Source: JAEUMD01 sp036768475
GTDB lineage: Bacteria > Pseudomonadota > Alphaproteobacteria > Rhizobiales > Hyphomicrobiaceae
NCBI GenBank assembly: GCA_036768475.1
Contig: DAIPMW010000010.1
Span: forward strand, 62,001 to 126,000
DNA: 64,000 bases
Reading direction: 5' to 3'
This document shows positions 16,478 to 25,402 of the stretch, piece after piece (position 1 is the first letter of the stretch; each line of letters starts with the position of its first letter). The notes below the pieces were generated by a model. The model was not told the origin of the DNA and searched no databases. It saw only the letters and a program-made list of their open reading frames with translations. A program made the position numbers and the translations under genes.

Positions 16478-19021
16478 TCACCACAGCCCGCCGCGGCCAC
16501 CCGAGTAGCCCGGTTCGCCACCGGCATCGCGCCGCGCGGGTGAATAGACATCGTCTCTCGCGGTGCCATCTTCCGTTGTCGGGTCGGTGAAGCCGATCAC
16601 CGAGTAGGCGTCGTCGGGCTCCTCGCCGGGCTTGAAGGCCTCGATGATGTTGTCCTTTTCGCCCGGCTGCGCCCTCAGACCCGTCTTGAGGCTGACGCGC
16701 ACAAGCTTGACCCCCGGCGGGATGCGGAACGGCACCGCAGGCTTGCCCTCCAGCGCCATCTTCACGAAATCACCGAAGATTGGCGCGGCGACCTTGCCAC
16801 CTGTCTGGCCTTTGCCCATCGGCCGCGGAATATCGTAGCCGACATATACGCCGACAACCAGGTCCGGCGTGAAGCCGACGAACCAGGCGTCCTTTTCGTC
16901 GTTGGTCGTGCCGGTCTTGCCAGCCAGCGGCATGCCAAGCTTCTTGAGCGACGTCGCTGTACCTCGCTGCACGACACCCTCAAGGATCGACGTGACCTGG
17001 TAGGCGGTGTGCGGGTCGATGATCTGCTTGCGGTCGTCGACAACATTGGGTTCGGGCTGGCCGTTCCAGGCGTCCACCTTGCAGCCTTCGCAGGCCCGGT
17101 CATCATGGCGCCAGACGGTACGCCCCCAGCGGTCCTGGATGCGATCGATGAAGGTGGCCTGCAGTTGCTTGCCGCCATTGGCGATCATGGCATAGGCGCT
17201 GACCATACGCAGAAGCGTGGTCTCGCCGGCGCCAAGCGACATAGCCAAAACGGGCAGAAGATCATCGTAGACACCGAACCGGCGAGCGTACTCGGTGATG
17301 AGCGGCATACCCATGTCCTGAGCCAGCCGCACGGTCATCTGGTTGCGGGACTTCTCGATACCGACACGCAATGTGGTCGGCCCGTAAGACTTTTCCTTGT
17401 CGTAGTTTTCCGGTTTCCAGATATCCTTGCCCGGCCCCTGCTCGATTTCGATCGGTGCGTCGAGGATGATGCTGGTCGGCTTATACCCGTTGTCGAGTGC
17501 CGCGGCATAGACGAGCGGCTTGAACGCTGAACCCGGCTGCCGTCGCGCTTGCACGGCCCGGTCGAACTGGCTCATGTCGAACGAGAAGCCACCCGCGACA
17601 GCCAGCACGCGACCGGTATGCGGATCCATGGCGACGAGCCCGCCCGACACCTCTGGAATCTGCATCAGCGACCACGTGCCGGTGAGCTTCTCGGGATCCT
17701 CCGGCGCCACGTAGACGACGTCGCCCAGCGCAAGCACGTCACCGACGGATTTCGGCGCTGCTCCGCTCTTCTTGGCCCACTTCATCGTTTCAAAGCCGAT
17801 CTCGACCGCCTCACGCTTGTCGATGAGCGCGCCATCCTGACGCCGCGCCGGCTTCAACCCAACAATCGCCTTGGCCTTCTGCACGTCGAGCACGACGCCG
17901 AGCCGCCAGGGATAGATGTCTTCCGGCGAGTCGATCTCTGCGAGAGCTTTGCCCCAATCGCCGGCGATATCGATCTTCTTTACAGGCCCGCGCCAACCTC
18001 GCTGGCGGTCAAAATTCACCAGCCCTTGGGTCAGAGCCTTGCGGGCATAACCCTGCAGCTCCGGATCGAGCGTGGTCCGCACGGAAAGGCCGCCACCATA
18101 GAGCTTGTCCTCTCCATACTTGGCGAGCAGCGAACGGCGAACCTCTTCAGCGAAGAATTCGGCGGCGAAGATGTGCGCGCCGAACGGGCGCAGATTGACG
18201 TTGAGCGGCTTCTTTTTCGCCTCGGCAGCGGCCTCTGCGGTGATGTAGCCATTCTCCCACATCTGGCCGATGATCCAGTTACGCCGCTCGGTCGCCCGCG
18301 CCGTGTGCTTGAAGGGGTGATAGTTGTTGGGCGCCTTTGGCAGCGCGGCCAGATAGGCCACCTCCTCGATCGTCAGGTCCTTCAGCTCTTTGCTGAAGTA
18401 GTTGAGACCGGCGGCGGCAACGCCGTAGGCGCCGAGCCCCAGGTAAATCTCGTTGAGATACAGCTCCAGGATCTTGTCCTTGGTGTAGGCGCGTTCGATG
18501 CGCACCGCCAGGATAGCTTCCTTGATCTTGCGATCGAAAGTTCGGTCGGACGTCAGCAGGAAGTTTTTCGCCACCTGCTGCGTGATGGTCGAGGCGCCCT
18601 GGATGCTGCCGTGTCCGGTCAGCTTGCGCTCGGCATATTTGATGGCAGCGCGCGCGACACCCGCCATGTCGATGCCGCCATGCTCGTAGAAGCGGCGATC
18701 CTCAGCCGAAAGGAACGCCGCTATCAGAAGCTTCGGTATGGTGTTGATCGGCACGAAAATGCGCCGCTCCCGCGCATATTCCGCGATCAGCGACCCGTCG
18801 TGCGCGTGAATGCGCGTCATCACCGGAGGCTCGTACTTGGCGAGGCTCTCGTAGTCGGGCAGATCCTGCGAGGCCCGGTAAATCATGTAGCCCACCGTCG
18901 CCGAGCCGATCACGAACAGCAGCACGCCGGTGGCGAAGCTCCAGCCCAGAAAGCTCAAGAGCAGACTTTTGCGGCGGCGTTTCAGCCGCGGCGCCGGCGG
19001 TGGCAGGGTTGGACTTCTCAT
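16478..19021 (-). CDS. Penicillin-binding protein 1A (bifunctional PG synthase)
   Basis: 847 aa from MRSPTLPPPAPRLKRRRK. In-frame starts at 19060 (ATG) and 19078 (TTG) also exist, and none has a strong ribosome site. A basic N-terminus and one membrane helix (about 20-45) are followed by the glycosyltransferase domain (EDRRFYEHGGIDMAGVARA) and the transpeptidase domain with SAFK (in QPGSAFKPLVY), SRN and KTGT motifs. It polymerises and cross-links peptidoglycan at the inner membrane. The order amidase - PBP1a - prfB next to rne is conserved in alphaproteobacteria. Confidence 0.94.
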   Translation of the reverse strand: MRSPTLPPPAPRLKRRRKSLLLSFLGWSFATGVLLFVIGSATVGYMIYRASQDLPDYESLAKYEPPVMTRIHAHDGSLIAEYARERRIFVPINTIPKLLIAAFLSAEDRRFYEHGGIDMAGVARAAIKYAERKLTGHGSIQGASTITQQVAKNFLLTSDRTFDRKIKEAILAVRIERAYTKDKILELYLNEIYLGLGAYGVAAAGLNYFSKELKDLTIEEVAYLAALPKAPNNYHPFKHTARATERRNWIIGQMWENGYITAEAAAEAKKKPLNVNLRPFGAHIFAAEFFAEEVRRSLLAKYGEDKLYGGGLSVRTTLDPELQGYARKALTQGLVNFDRQRGWRGPVKKIDIAGDWGKALAEIDSPEDIYPWRLGVVLDVQKAKAIVGLKPARRQDGALIDKREAVEIGFETMKWAKKSGAAPKSVGDVLALGDVVYVAPEDPEKLTGTWSLMQIPEVSGGLVAMDPHTGRVLAVAGGFSFDMSQFDRAVQARRQPGSAFKPLVYAAALDNGYKPTSIILDAPIEIEQGPGKDIWKPENYDKEKSYGPTTLRVGIEKSRNQMTVRLAQDMGMPLITEYARRFGVYDDLLPVLAMSLGAGETTLLRMVSAYAMIANGGKQLQATFIDRIQDRWGRTVWRHDDRACEGCKVDAWNGQPEPNVVDDRKQIIDPHTAYQVTSILEGVVQRGTATSLKKLGMPLAGKTGTTNDEKDAWFVGFTPDLVVGVYVGYDIPRPMGKGQTGGKVAAPIFGDFVKMALEGKPAVPFRIPPGVKLVRVSLKTGLRAQPGEKDNIIEAFKPGEEPDDAYSVIGFTDPTTEDGTARDDVYSPARRDAGGEPGYSGGRGGLW

Positions 19022-19365
19022 GGATCTCGGTCTGGCACCCGGCGCACGGACTTCCCCCATGGGCCGATCAGCTTGCAACGATTGGCCTGGACGCGCCGGG
19101 CGCCCGATGCGGCCAACTCACTCCGGTCTGAGGGCACCCTAATGCCCTAAGGCCCATTTCATACAGATGATTTGTGCGATGCACGAACCCGTATCGCTTT
19201 GCAAGGTAATGTAGCACGGAATGTGGCGGCACGTCGTCGCCACCCCAGGCGTTGCTGTATAACAATCGAACCAGACCGTCAGCAACCAGTCTTACCGGCC
19301 GCCACTTGAGCCTCCCGCCGCATATCGCTGGCTGGCGTTTTCCTGCAACCAAATCGCCCCGCACC
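19022..19365. other. Gap between PBP1a and amidase genes
   Basis: Up to 344 bp depending on the PBP1a start. It probably holds the PBP1a promoter. I see no repeat element or structured terminator in it. Confidence 0.35.
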
Positions 19366-20913
19366 TCATGGCCTCGAACGCCCCGTGCGCACGGTCCGCT
19401 TGTCGAAGAATGCATCGATGGCGGCCACGATCGACTGGGCAACCTTGCCCTGCCATTCGGCTTGGCGCATCAGCTTCGCATCGGCTTCATTGCTGAGATA
19501 ACCCAGCTCGATCAACACCGAAGGCGCGCGCGTCTGCTTCAGTACCCGGAAGGCTGCCGAGCGCTGCGGATCGCGCGAAACGGACACCGATTGCTTGAGG
19601 CGCGCCAGCAGAAGATTAGAAAAATCCGTCGAGAAATTGGAGGTTTCCCGCTTCATCAGGTCGAACAGGATGCTTCTGACTTCCGCGTTTTCGATACTGA
19701 ATGTGCTACTGTCTATGCCCGCCGCCTGATCCGAGGCGTTCTCTTTTTCAGCCATCAGCCGCGCCTGCTCGTCGGAGGCCCGCTCCGACAGGGTATAGAC
19801 GGTCGCACCGCGCACCTGCGTTGCGAATGTTTTCGACTCAAGCGAATCTGCGTGCAGCGAGACGAACAAATCGGCGCCCAGTTCGCTCGACATCTTAACA
19901 CGCTGATCCAGAGAAAGAAAAACATCTCGATCCCGGGTCATGGCAACGCGGTATCGTGCCGTTGCCTTGAGGCGCTTCTCGATCCGCCTTGCCACCTCCA
20001 GGACAATCGACTTTTCCAGAAGGCTATTGATCCCCACCGCCCCTGGATCGATCCCGCCGTGCCCGGGATCGATCAGAATCAACGGCTTTTTCTCCGCCGA
20101 TGGCGACCGCACCGCATCGTCATAGATCGCAGGCCGCGAAGCGGGCTCTGCCGGTGCGGCTGCAGCACTGGTCTGCGCCCCCGTTCCCGCACCGAACTCG
20201 GCGGCCGTTATGCTGACCAGTTCCATCTCCAGCTTGACCGCCCGGCCGCGGCCAGAGGTTGACATCTTGGCCCCTTCGATGCGCACCGGCCCGGTAGCGT
20301 CGATCACGATGCGACCTTTTCTGTCGGCGAACAGGCCGTACCGGAATGCTGAAATAAGTCCGCCGCCCTTCTGTCCGATCCCGTCGGGCAGATGGAAGAC
20401 AACATCGGGCAGATCGATGATCACGCGATAGGGATTGGCCAGCGTGAAGATCTCCACCCTCACACCGGAACTCAACGACATGTGAAACTGCGTCTTGCCG
20501 CCTTCCGCGGATACCCGGGCTTCGCGAACCTCCGCCATCGGGTGCGCCCCACCGGATTCGGCCCGCCTCCCCGCATTGCGGCTCTCGGAACCACCACTGG
20601 CAGCGCCGGAGCCACCGCGGTTCTGACCAGAAAGAGGCGCCCATTCGCTTTTGTCTGCCGGCTCCGGCACGGCTGCGGCAGCTTTTTCTTCCGCCGGAAT
20701 TGCCAGCGGACTGGCAGGGGAACCCGAACCGCCAGACGACCGGTTCCGAACAATGACGGTGTCGAAAACCGATTTGCCACCATTACCTTGTGCGATTGCG
20801 ACCGATGCCTGGAACGAAACCGATACTGCCAATATGCTGCACAAGAGCATCATATGTAGCGCAGCCGACACACAAAATGCTCCGACCCCGCATACCGCGC
20901 AAAGCCAGCGCAT
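19366..20913 (-). CDS. N-acetylmuramoyl-L-alanine amidase (AmiC-like)
   Basis: 515 aa from MRWLCAVCGVGAF; a GTG 36 nt upstream (20949) is an alternative. A signal sequence is followed by a Ser/Gly/Pro-rich linker, an AMIN domain (about 125-235, cell-wall targeting) and an Amidase_3 catalytic domain (about 275-500). Zinc and catalytic residues are visible in LIDPGHGGIDPGAVG (His), VLEVARR (Glu), SLHADS (His) and VLIELGYLSN (Glu). It cleaves the lactyl-amide bond of peptidoglycan in the periplasm, with a likely role in cell separation. Confidence 0.94.
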   Translation of the reverse strand: MRWLCAVCGVGAFCVSAALHMMLLCSILAVSVSFQASVAIAQGNGGKSVFDTVIVRNRSSGGSGSPASPLAIPAEEKAAAAVPEPADKSEWAPLSGQNRGGSGAASGGSESRNAGRRAESGGAHPMAEVREARVSAEGGKTQFHMSLSSGVRVEIFTLANPYRVIIDLPDVVFHLPDGIGQKGGGLISAFRYGLFADRKGRIVIDATGPVRIEGAKMSTSGRGRAVKLEMELVSITAAEFGAGTGAQTSAAAAPAEPASRPAIYDDAVRSPSAEKKPLILIDPGHGGIDPGAVGINSLLEKSIVLEVARRIEKRLKATARYRVAMTRDRDVFLSLDQRVKMSSELGADLFVSLHADSLESKTFATQVRGATVYTLSERASDEQARLMAEKENASDQAAGIDSSTFSIENAEVRSILFDLMKRETSNFSTDFSNLLLARLKQSVSVSRDPQRSAAFRVLKQTRAPSVLIELGYLSNEADAKLMRQAEWQGKVAQSIVAAIDAFFDKRTVRTGRSRP

Positions 20914-21882
20914 CCCAGTCCCTGACTTGGTGCAGCTACTTTCCACCACGACTTGCGTCTTCCACCCTATAAGGTAATGAAAATTTACGATTTTTTGTCA
21001 TTCGCGCCGCTATTATCGGGCAAATCACCGCGAATATCGGTGTATTGGTCGTTTATATCACCCTTGCCATCCATTGGGTGAACCCGTACAAGTTTGTGTC
21101 GCTCTGTGGCGACTATGTTCGCCCTAGCCTGTTTGAACCGGAAGCCCGAATGCCGCAAAATGCGGTTGGTCGGGGCAGTCACTTCGCCGGCAGCGCACCA
21201 GCAGATCGTGCGCGCTGATCGTACGAACGAAGCTGCATGCCGGAACTTTGAGGTGCGTTTGAGACAATGGCTCGCAGATGAGCTTTTGGCCTCGGGTACC
21301 GACGGGTTAGTGAACGTTGCCTTGCCTAGAGCCGCGTGGTGCCAGACTGGCTGCTGCCTGACCCGGAGCGCTTTGCGCCTAGCTGGAGAATCCTCCAGCG
21401 CAACCGGGAACCCGGCAGGCCGTTCATTCCGGCATGCGCGAACTGAAGCGTGCGCTGCTCGCCTGTGCGATCAGTGGCGGTTTTGCTTCAGAAATTCGGG
21501 TCCGCGTACGACCCGGAATTGATGCGGGGCTTCTTACAACATTGAGGCCTCGAATGAACTCGCGCCGCAGCCGGCACCGGCTCGGCCACGCTGATGCAGG
21601 CTCGGGATGCCCGACAGCGCCGAGGGCCGCCGCCAGCACCCGAGAGACAGGACAAATGCCAGTCATCCGCATGTATCGCTCTAAGCAGACCGCAGCCCCT
21701 GAGGCTTCTGTTCTGCATGGGACGGCCCTGGCCGGCCCCGGCGAGCCATGCGCCCACACATACAATTCACACACCCATTCAACCCCTATGACAACATCGC
21801 GCGGCCGTGTCGCATGCCACATCGCTGGCCATGACGCTTGGCGCCGACGGCAGGCACGCCTCCGCGCGGAGGACTTCACAAC
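20914..21882. promoter_or_regulatory. Long divergent region and rne leader
   Basis: 969 bp between divergent amiC-like and rne genes with no convincing ORF. In E. coli the long rne 5' UTR is the target of autoregulation; a comparable leader is likely here. A strong imperfect inverted repeat lies at 21493-21520 (AATTCGGGTC paired with GACCCGGAATT). No repeat A or B copy is present. Confidence 0.5.
21493..21520. other. Inverted repeat in rne leader
   Basis: Arms AATTCGGGTC and GACCCGGAATT, with a single bulged G and a loop of about 7 nt. It would form a stable hairpin in the rne transcript. Whether it takes part in RNase E autoregulation is speculation. Confidence 0.5.
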
Positions 21883-24800
21883 ATGGCTGAAACCAACAAG
21901 ATGCTCATTGACGCCACGCACCCCGAGGAGACTCGGGTGGTGGTTCTGCGCGGGGGCCGCGTAGAGGAATTCGACTATGAATCCGCCGCGAGGAAGCAAC
22001 TGCGCGGCAACATCTATCTCGCCAAGGTGACGCGCGTCGAGCCGTCGCTGCAAGCGGCGTTCGTCGATTACGGCGGCAACCGCCACGGCTTTCTCGCCTT
22101 CAACGAGATCCATCCCGACTATTATCAGATCCCGGTCGCCGATCGCCAGGCGCTCATCGAGGAGGAGGCTGCTGCCGAGGCCGCCGAGGAGGCGGCCGCC
22201 GAAGCACGCGCCGAGGCTCGCGCCCGTCGTGATGCTGCCCGTGCTGCCGCCAAGGCGGCGCGTAAGCAGGCGCGACAAGAAGCCGGCGGCGAGCATGACG
22301 CCGAGGACGAAGACGACGAGGATGACGACGACATCGACCATGGCGATGATGACGATGCCGAGGTGACGGAGGTCAACGCCGAGGCAATGGCCCCGGAGGC
22401 CGCCGACGAGGGCCAGTTCCCCGGCGACGATCACGACGCAGATGAAATCGAGCCGGCGCAATCAACGCCCGGCGAGGATGAAGCGATTGACGCACCGGCA
22501 CCGCGCACTCTGGCGGAGGATCACGGCCTTACAAACGACGACCGCCTGAGCGCCGAGGTAGGTGGCGAACCTGCGGAAGACCGCACGGAGCGCATTGAGA
22601 CGTCCGAGACCACAGCCGATACGGTCGCTGCCGAAGACAAGAGCGAGGCGGAAAGCAACACCAGCGCGGACGTATCCGACAGCGATCTCGACCGCGACTC
22701 CCCTGAGCCGCACGGGCTCGTCGAGGATCAGGGGGTACGCGACATATCGGCCCGTTCCGACGCAGAGCGCGCCAACGGCGATGCTGAAGAAACCGTCGAG
22801 CAGGTCGGCTCCGAGGACGCGATGGAGGAGTTGCCCTCGCGTCCGCGTAGGCGCCCGCGCAGCTATAAGATCCAGGAGGTCATCAAGCGCCGCCAGGTCG
22901 TGCTGATCCAGGTCGTCAAGGAAGAGCGCGGCAACAAGGGCGCGGCGTTGACCACTTACCTGTCACTCGCTGGCCGCTACACCGTGTTGATGCCCAACAC
23001 CGCCCGCGGTGGCGGCATCTCGCGCAAGATCACGCAGCCACAGGACCGCAAGCGCCTCAAGGCGATTGCCGCCGAGCTCGACGTGCCGGAAGGCATGGGC
23101 CTCATTATCCGCACAGCAGGTGCGGCCCGCACCAAGCAGGAGATCAAGCGCGACTTCGAGTACCTGCTCCGCCTTTGGGAGAGTGTCCGCGAGCTTACCC
23201 TGCAGTCGACCGCGCCCAATCTCGTCTACGAGGAAGGCAACCTGATCAAGCGTTCGATCCGCGACCTCTATAACAAGGACGTCGAGGAGGTCATCGTCGC
23301 TGGTGACGACGCGCATCGCGACGCCAAGGACTTCATGCGCATGCTCATGCCGAGCCATGCCAAGAACGTCATCCACTACAAGCAGCCAGATCCGCTGTTC
23401 ACGCGTTTCCAGATCGAACGCCAGCTGAACGCGATGTTCTCCCCTTACGTGACGCTGAAATCGGGCGGCTACCTCGTCATCAATCAGACGGAGGCGCTGG
23501 TCGCCATCGACGTCAACTCCGGCAAGGCGACGCGCGAGTTTTCGATCGAGGAAACAGCGCTGGTAACGAACTGCGAGGCGGCTGAAGAGATCGCCCGACA
23601 ACTGAAGCTGCGCGACTTGGCCGGCCTCATCGTCATCGACTTCATCGACATGGAGGAAAAGCGCAACAACCGCACGGTGGAGCGTCGCCTCAAGGAGGCA
23701 CTCAAGCATGATCGCGCCCGCATACAGGTCGGTCGCATCAGCCACTTCGGCCTCCTGGAGATGTCTCGCCAGCGCCTGCGTACGGGCGTGCTGGAGGGCT
23801 CCACATCACAATGCCCCCACTGCCAAGGTACCGGCATCATCCGATCTGTTGAGAGCGTCGCACTCGCCGTATTGCGCGGCCTGGAGGACGCCGTGATGGC
23901 CGGCGCGCACGCCTCGCTCACGGCCGTGACGACGCCGACCGTTGCACTCTACATCCTTAACAAGAAGCGCGCCTTCATCAACGATATGGAGACCCGCCAC
24001 GGCCTGCCGATTTCGGTTGAGGGCTCCGAGAAGATGCAAGGCGCCAATTTCGCCATCGAGAAAGGACCGGCGCCGGTCCAGCATCACCGCCGGCCCGAGA
24101 AAGCCGCAGTCAATATGGACTGGGGCTTCGATGACGAGGATACCGAGATCCAGGATGAAGCCGAGGAGATCGATGCCGAGGCGGAGGACCGTGATGAGCG
24201 GACCGGACGCGGTGAGCACTCAGAACGCGGCGAAGGCGACAATCGCCGCCGGCGCCGGCGCCGTCGTCGTGGACGCCGAGGCGAGCGCGAGGATCGCGAC
24301 GATCGCGATATGACGCGCGCGAGCGACGACGAAGAAGATCGCGATGACGACCGGGCAGAGGCCACCGAAACCGGTGACGATGTTGCAGGTGATGAATTGG
24401 GCGATGAAGCTGCCGACGAAGCGCGTGACGAACGCGAGCCCACGCAGGCGCAGGAGAGCGATGAAGCTGCCGGCGGACAGCGCCGTCGCAGGCGCCGTGG
24501 CCGCCGAGGCGGCCGTCGCAATCGCGAGCGCCTCGATCAGTCTGCCCACGCCGACAACGCGAACCACCCTGACGACGACCATGACGAAACCGCTGAGGCG
24601 ACCGGTGATACGATTGACGAGGTTGCATTGGGCGACGTCGCACCGCCCGTAACATCGGCAACGAAAGCCCTGGCCACAGCGCCCGCCGCCTTGATCACGG
24701 TAGAGGCTGTGGCGGAGACGGTTGCGGCTGTTGGCGCCGATACCGAACCAGAGGCTTCTCGGAGCGACATTGAAGCGGCCCCGGCGGCGTCTATCGAAGC

Positions 24801-25086
24801 TGTCGAAATTGAAACCGGCGCAGACAATGCCACGCCGCCGCCCGCGAACGAGCCGATCCTGGCGGGCTCCCACGCCGAACCCGGCCAGACCCGTGCCATC
24901 GCCGCTGATGAGGAAACCAGGGAAGCACCACCGCGCACACCGCGCGGCGAGCTTGCCGCCGCCGCTCCCAAGATCGAGCGAGTCGTCGTATCGCCCGGCG
25001 CTGGCGCGAGCAGCAATGAGAACGTCTCGGATGCTCCCGAGACACCGGTTCGCAAAGGCTGGTGGCAGCGCCGCTTCGGCAACTGA
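21883..25086 (+). CDS. rne: Ribonuclease E
   Basis: 1067 aa, starting at MAETNKMLIDATH with GGAGG 10 nt upstream. The S1 RNA-binding domain is split by an acidic Ala/Glu/Asp insertion (about residues 88-325), as in many alphaproteobacterial homologues. The RNase H-like/DNase I-like catalytic core follows, with the zinc link CPHCQGTG at about 644. The C-terminal ~330 residues are disordered, with two Arg-rich RNA-binding patches (about 786-805 and 866-885) between acidic stretches, the probable degradosome scaffold. It initiates mRNA decay and rRNA/tRNA processing. Confidence 0.96.
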   Translation: MAETNKMLIDATHPEETRVVVLRGGRVEEFDYESAARKQLRGNIYLAKVTRVEPSLQAAFVDYGGNRHGFLAFNEIHPDYYQIPVADRQALIEEEAAAEAAEEAAAEARAEARARRDAARAAAKAARKQARQEAGGEHDAEDEDDEDDDDIDHGDDDDAEVTEVNAEAMAPEAADEGQFPGDDHDADEIEPAQSTPGEDEAIDAPAPRTLAEDHGLTNDDRLSAEVGGEPAEDRTERIETSETTADTVAAEDKSEAESNTSADVSDSDLDRDSPEPHGLVEDQGVRDISARSDAERANGDAEETVEQVGSEDAMEELPSRPRRRPRSYKIQEVIKRRQVVLIQVVKEERGNKGAALTTYLSLAGRYTVLMPNTARGGGISRKITQPQDRKRLKAIAAELDVPEGMGLIIRTAGAARTKQEIKRDFEYLLRLWESVRELTLQSTAPNLVYEEGNLIKRSIRDLYNKDVEEVIVAGDDAHRDAKDFMRMLMPSHAKNVIHYKQPDPLFTRFQIERQLNAMFSPYVTLKSGGYLVINQTEALVAIDVNSGKATREFSIEETALVTNCEAAEEIARQLKLRDLAGLIVIDFIDMEEKRNNRTVERRLKEALKHDRARIQVGRISHFGLLEMSRQRLRTGVLEGSTSQCPHCQGTGIIRSVESVALAVLRGLEDAVMAGAHASLTAVTTPTVALYILNKKRAFINDMETRHGLPISVEGSEKMQGANFAIEKGPAPVQHHRRPEKAAVNMDWGFDDEDTEIQDEAEEIDAEAEDRDERTGRGEHSERGEGDNRRRRRRRRRGRRGEREDRDDRDMTRASDDEEDRDDDRAEATETGDDVAGDELGDEAADEARDEREPTQAQESDEAAGGQRRRRRRGRRGGRRNRERLDQSAHADNANHPDDDHDETAEATGDTIDEVALGDVAPPVTSATKALATAPAALITVEAVAETVAAVGADTEPEASRSDIEAAPAASIEAVEIETGADNATPPPANEPILAGSHAEPGQTRAIAADEETREAPPRTPRGELAAAAPKIERVVVSPGAGASSNENVSDAPETPVRKGWWQRRFGN

Positions 25087-25152
25087 GACCCGCCCGGCCA
25101 TTCATGAAATCCTGGGCGCAGCGCTGCTGGCGGTCCTGGAACCAAATGCGCA

Positions 25153-25187
25153 AGGAGCGCGGCAACAGTCTGCCGCGCTCCTTTTTT
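25153..25187 (+). terminator. Rho-independent terminator of rne
   Basis: A perfect 12-bp stem, AGGAGCGCGGCA / TGCCGCGCTCCT, with a 6-nt loop and a run of six T. It lies 66 bp after the rne stop. Confidence 0.93.
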
Positions 25188-25222
25188 CATGCGTTCATCA
25201 CGTTGCGGAAGATCGCAATCCA

Positions 25223-25345
25223 AGAGCCTGATCGGCTAAGTGGCGCGCCGTCGAGCTTGCGTCGAGGCCGTGATTGAGGCTCTCAAACAAAGGATGAGCA
25301 GGCCAACGGGCGGACGTAATTCAATCAAAATCTGACTTGGCCTAG
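25223..25345 (+). repeat. Two-hairpin palindromic repeat B, copy 4
   Basis: Starts AGAGCCTGATCGGCTAAG; the inner stem is diverged, the outer AGGCTCT is kept, and it ends in TGACTTGGCCTAG. It lies between the rne terminator and dctB. Confidence 0.8.
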
Positions 25346-25402
25346 ACTGGCCAAGCCTTGCAGTGCGCTCCAAGAATGCGCAAGATTTGATGCGCAATCG
25401 TT

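Noticed and set aside
17549..19150. Long plus-strand ORF (533 codons) opposite the PBP1a gene
   Set aside because: It is antisense to a gene with complete PBP1a motifs, is rich in Arg/His/Gly and matches no family; a GC-rich shadow frame.
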